Below are positions 6,203 through 7,667 of a stretch of 7,667 nt of DNA, one piece after another. The position numbers and the translations under genes were made by a program. Position 1 is the first letter of the stretch. Each line of letters opens with the position of its first letter. The notes below the pieces were generated by a model, which made no database searches, had not been told where the DNA came from, and saw nothing but the letters and a program-made list of their open reading frames with translations. The stretch comes from Oscillospiraceae bacterium (GTDB lineage: Bacteria; Bacillota; Clostridia; Oscillospirales; Oscillospiraceae). Location of the stretch: NCBI GenBank assembly GCA_020025675.1, contig JAHHRS010000068.1, forward strand, positions 1-7,667. The letters run 5' to 3'.

Positions 6203-6928
6203 TTGTCTAAAATTTTTGCCCACAGAGGTTACAGCGGTAAATATCCTGAAAACACCATGCTTGCTTTCCGCAAGGCGGTGGAAGCAGGTGCTGACGGTAT
6301 AGAGCTTGACGTACAGCTCACACGTGACGGTGAGGTTGTTATAATTCACGATGAGCTGGTCGACAGAACTACAAACGGAAAGGGCAGAGTCAATAACTAT
6401 ACTCTTGAAGAGCTTAGAAAGCTTGATGCCTCCGCAGGCTATGTAGGTGTTTACGGTGTAAACCCTATTCCCACCTTCAGAGAATACTGCGAATACGTTA
6501 AAGATCTTCCTATCGTTACTAATATAGAGATGAAGACCGGCGTTTTGGAGTACTTAGGTATTGAGGAAAAGGTTCTCAATATGATCCATGAGTTCCACCT
6601 TGAGGACAGAGTGGTAATTTCCAGCTTCAACCACTTCACCATTAAGCGGATGATGGCAATGGAGCCGGAACTTAAATATGGCTTCCTCAGTGAGACATGG
6701 ATTATAAATGCAGGTAAATACTGCCATGAACAGGGCGTTGACTGCTACCACCCACTGTTCAGAAACCTTATTCCCTCCGTTGTAGATGAGCTTAAATCTT
6801 ACGGTCTGGAAATTAACACATATACTGTAAATACACCTGAGGATGTACAGGATATGCTTGATAAGGGTATAGATATTATTATCAGCAACTTCCCGGAAAT
6901 GGCTCTTGAAGTTCGGGAAAAGCAGTAA
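6203..6928 (+). CDS. Cytoplasmic glycerophosphodiester phosphodiesterase (GDPD family, UgpQ-like)
   Basis: The family hydrolyses glycerophosphodiesters to sn-glycerol 3-phosphate and an alcohol, using a metal and two catalytic histidines in a TIM barrel. From TTG 6203 it has 241 residues, close to E. coli UgpQ, with no signal peptide or membrane helix, so it acts in the cytoplasm. Key residues are HRG (7-9, His7), PENT (15-18), ELD (34-36, Glu34 and Asp36 for metal), HDE (49-51, His49), NIEMK (107-111, Glu109) and the C-terminal TVNTPEDVQDMLDKGIDIII (208-227). All expected active-site residues are present. It lies 48 nt after the second ATPase with no terminator between, so it is probably in the transport operon. 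This suggests it cleaves what the importer brings in, as UgpQ does beside UgpBAEC. The enzyme family is firm; the exact substrate is inferred. Confidence 0.93.
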   Translation: MSKIFAHRGYSGKYPENTMLAFRKAVEAGADGIELDVQLTRDGEVVIIHDELVDRTTNGKGRVNNYTLEELRKLDASAGYVGVYGVNPIPTFREYCEYVKDLPIVTNIEMKTGVLEYLGIEEKVLNMIHEFHLEDRVVISSFNHFTIKRMMAMEPELKYGFLSETWIINAGKYCHEQGVDCYHPLFRNLIPSVVDELKSYGLEINTYTVNTPEDVQDMLDKGIDIIISNFPEMALEVREKQ

Positions 6929-6934
6929 TTTAAT

Positions 6935-6963
6935 AAGATTTTCCCCTTTTCAATAAAAATCTT
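6935..6963 (+). terminator. Weak AT-rich hairpin after the operon
   Basis: AAGATTTT (6935-6942) can pair with AAAATCTT (6956-6963) around a 13-nt loop. The stem is AT-rich with one G-C pair per arm, and no T-tract follows. It is the only stem found just after the phosphodiesterase stop. It may protect the mRNA end, but it is a poor intrinsic terminator, so read-through toward the acetyltransferase gene is possible. Confidence 0.25.
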
Positions 6964-7116
6964 GCTGCTGTGCCCGTTTTATCATATCCTGTTGACAGTT
7001 ACGGGAAAAAACATAAGAAAAATGGCTTACGAAGCTGTACGGAATGGCATATTTTGACTACTTTAAAAAGGCAACGGCTGTATTCCGAGGGTCCCAAGTA
7101 AAATGGAGGGATTGTG

Positions 7117-7140
7117 ATGAGATTACGTTTTTGTCGGTAA
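7117..7140 (+). CDS. Possible 7-residue leader ORF before the acetyltransferase gene
   Basis: An ATG at 7117 opens a frame MRLRFCR ending in TAA (7138-7140). It sits 6 nt after a strong GGAGGG ribosome binding site (7105-7110), as well placed as those of the real genes here. The frame ends 30 nt before the GNAT start. The peptide is Arg-rich (three of seven residues), which would allow codon-dependent control if it acts as a leader peptide. No stop-and-go hairpin pair was identified between it and the gene, and chance is a real alternative. Confidence 0.25.
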   Translation: MRLRFCR

Positions 7141-7170
7141 CATTCAGAATTTAAAACGGAGGTTACTGAT

Positions 7171-7569
7171 ATGGAAATCAGAGAATACACAGCATATAAC
7201 GAAGCAGAAATATTGAAATTATACAGCAGCGTGGGCTGGACGGCATATACAAACGACCCGAAAGCCCTCAGACAGGGATTTTTAAACTCTTTGCGGATAC
7301 TTGCAGCCTATGAGGATAAGGAGCTTCTGGGAATTATCAGGGCGGTTGGAGACGGATATACCATAGTGTATATTCAGGATATTCTGGTGTTTCCTGAACA
7401 CCAGCGAGAGGGAATAGGTTCTGCCCTTATTTCTGCTCTTCTGGAGCAATTTAAGGAAGTGCGACAAATCGTTCTCTCAACAGACACAACCGAAAAAAAT
7501 ATCGCATTTTATGAATCTCAGGGCTTTACTGAAATGCCGAAATTGGGCTGCTGCAGTTTTATGAAATAA
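7171..7569 (+). CDS. Small GNAT-family N-acetyltransferase, substrate unknown
   Basis: The family transfers an acetyl group from acetyl-CoA to an amine on a small molecule or protein. The 132-residue protein is a single compact GNAT domain. VGWTAYTNDP (21-30) is the usual N-terminal string of a common Bacillota subgroup. The core strand and acetyl-CoA pyrophosphate loop are IQDILVFPEHQREGIGSALI (68-87), with the Q/RxxGxG/A signature at QREGIG (78-83). AFYESQGF (112-119) is the C-terminal motif B with the tyrosine often used as general acid. The ATG follows GGAGG (7158-7162) by 8 nt. It lies 242 nt after the phosphodiesterase on the same strand and is probably a separate unit, although no strong terminator or promoter was found in the gap. 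No acceptor substrate can be read from the sequence. Confidence 0.9.
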   Translation: MEIREYTAYNEAEILKLYSSVGWTAYTNDPKALRQGFLNSLRILAAYEDKELLGIIRAVGDGYTIVYIQDILVFPEHQREGIGSALISALLEQFKEVRQIVLSTDTTEKNIAFYESQGFTEMPKLGCCSFMK

Positions 7570-7582
7570 TAAAAGACTAAAA

Positions 7583-7616
7583 TCAATCTCCGGTGGAATT
7601 TTCCACCGGAGATTGA
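7583..7616. terminator. Strong terminator hairpin, best read for a minus-strand gene
   Basis: TCAATCTCCGGTGGAA (7583-7598) is perfectly complementary to TTCCACCGGAGATTGA (7601-7616), leaving a realistic 4-6 nt loop. On the minus strand the stem is followed by TTTTAGTCTTTTATT, a good U-rich tract. On the plus strand it is followed by GGCTGTCG with no T-run. It therefore fits the terminator of a convergent gene entering from the right. It could also protect the 3' end of the acetyltransferase mRNA, whose stop is 13 nt away. Confidence 0.75.
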
Positions 7617-7619
7617 GGC

Positions 7620-7650
7620 TGTCGAAAAACTCCTTCGGAGGTTTTCGACA
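7620..7650. repeat. Second hairpin, possible dispersed intergenic palindrome
   Basis: The arms 7620-7633 and 7637-7650 pair over 14 positions with a single A-G mismatch (7629 and 7641). The loop is TTC, or a UUCG-type loop in an alternative fold. Neither strand has a T-tract directly after it. It lies 3 nt beyond the first hairpin, making a tandem stem-loop pair. Outside these hairpins no second copy is seen in the window, so the repeat label is a hypothesis. Confidence 0.4.
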
Positions 7651-7667
7651 AAGAGCTACGGTCTGAG

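Noticed and set aside
7081..7110. T-box-like string (GAGGGTCCCAAGT) before the acetyltransferase gene
   Set aside because: It does not match the conserved T-box core, and no specifier stem or terminator/antiterminator pair is seen.
1..7667. CRISPR array, insertion sequence or toxin-antitoxin pair
   Set aside because: No regularly spaced repeats, transposase motifs, or small paired genes were seen on either strand.

Overview
The window looks like a low-to-moderate-GC Bacillota chromosome, most likely class Clostridia and possibly a gut Oscillospirales-type organism. The evidence is strong AGGAGG-type ribosome binding sites, a sigma-A style promoter, a lipoprotein-type binding protein, a CCA-encoding tRNA and U-tract terminators. 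The taxonomic call is an inference from style, not from a marker gene.

Layout: the left edge holds the 3' two thirds of a tRNA-Thr(GGT) gene (1-54) and its intrinsic terminator (60-90). An AT-rich stretch without a convincing gene follows (91-483). Next comes a compact regulatory region: a consensus promoter (TTGACA, 17 bp, TATAAT; 494-522), two related palindromes 41 bp apart over the -35 and the start point, and a 5' UTR with a long stem-loop (624-670).

The core is a six-gene, single-strand operon. It encodes a solute-binding lipoprotein of the peptide/nickel family (697-2235), two permeases (2375-3310 and 3307-4194), two ATPases (4206-5198 and 5201-6154) and a cytoplasmic glycerophosphodiester phosphodiesterase (6203-6928). 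A GC-rich hairpin between the binding protein and the first permease could set a higher level of binding protein. The transporter genes after it are overlapped or nearly abutted. The phosphodiesterase follows by 48 nt with its own strong ribosome binding site and a TTG start.

Together the genes describe an ATP-driven importer of the Dpp/Opp class plus an enzyme that could process the imported solute. By analogy with ugpBAEC-ugpQ, a glycerophosphodiester or other phosphodiester is a reasonable substrate hypothesis; a peptide substrate cannot be excluded.

After a 242-nt gap with a possible 7-residue leader ORF, a small GNAT acetyltransferase gene (7171-7569) ends the coding part. The right edge holds two strong hairpins. 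The first reads as an intrinsic terminator for a minus-strand gene lying beyond the window. The most interesting points are the paired palindromic operators, the transporter-phosphodiesterase linkage, the changed signature motif of the second ATPase, and matching four-cysteine motifs in both ATPases.
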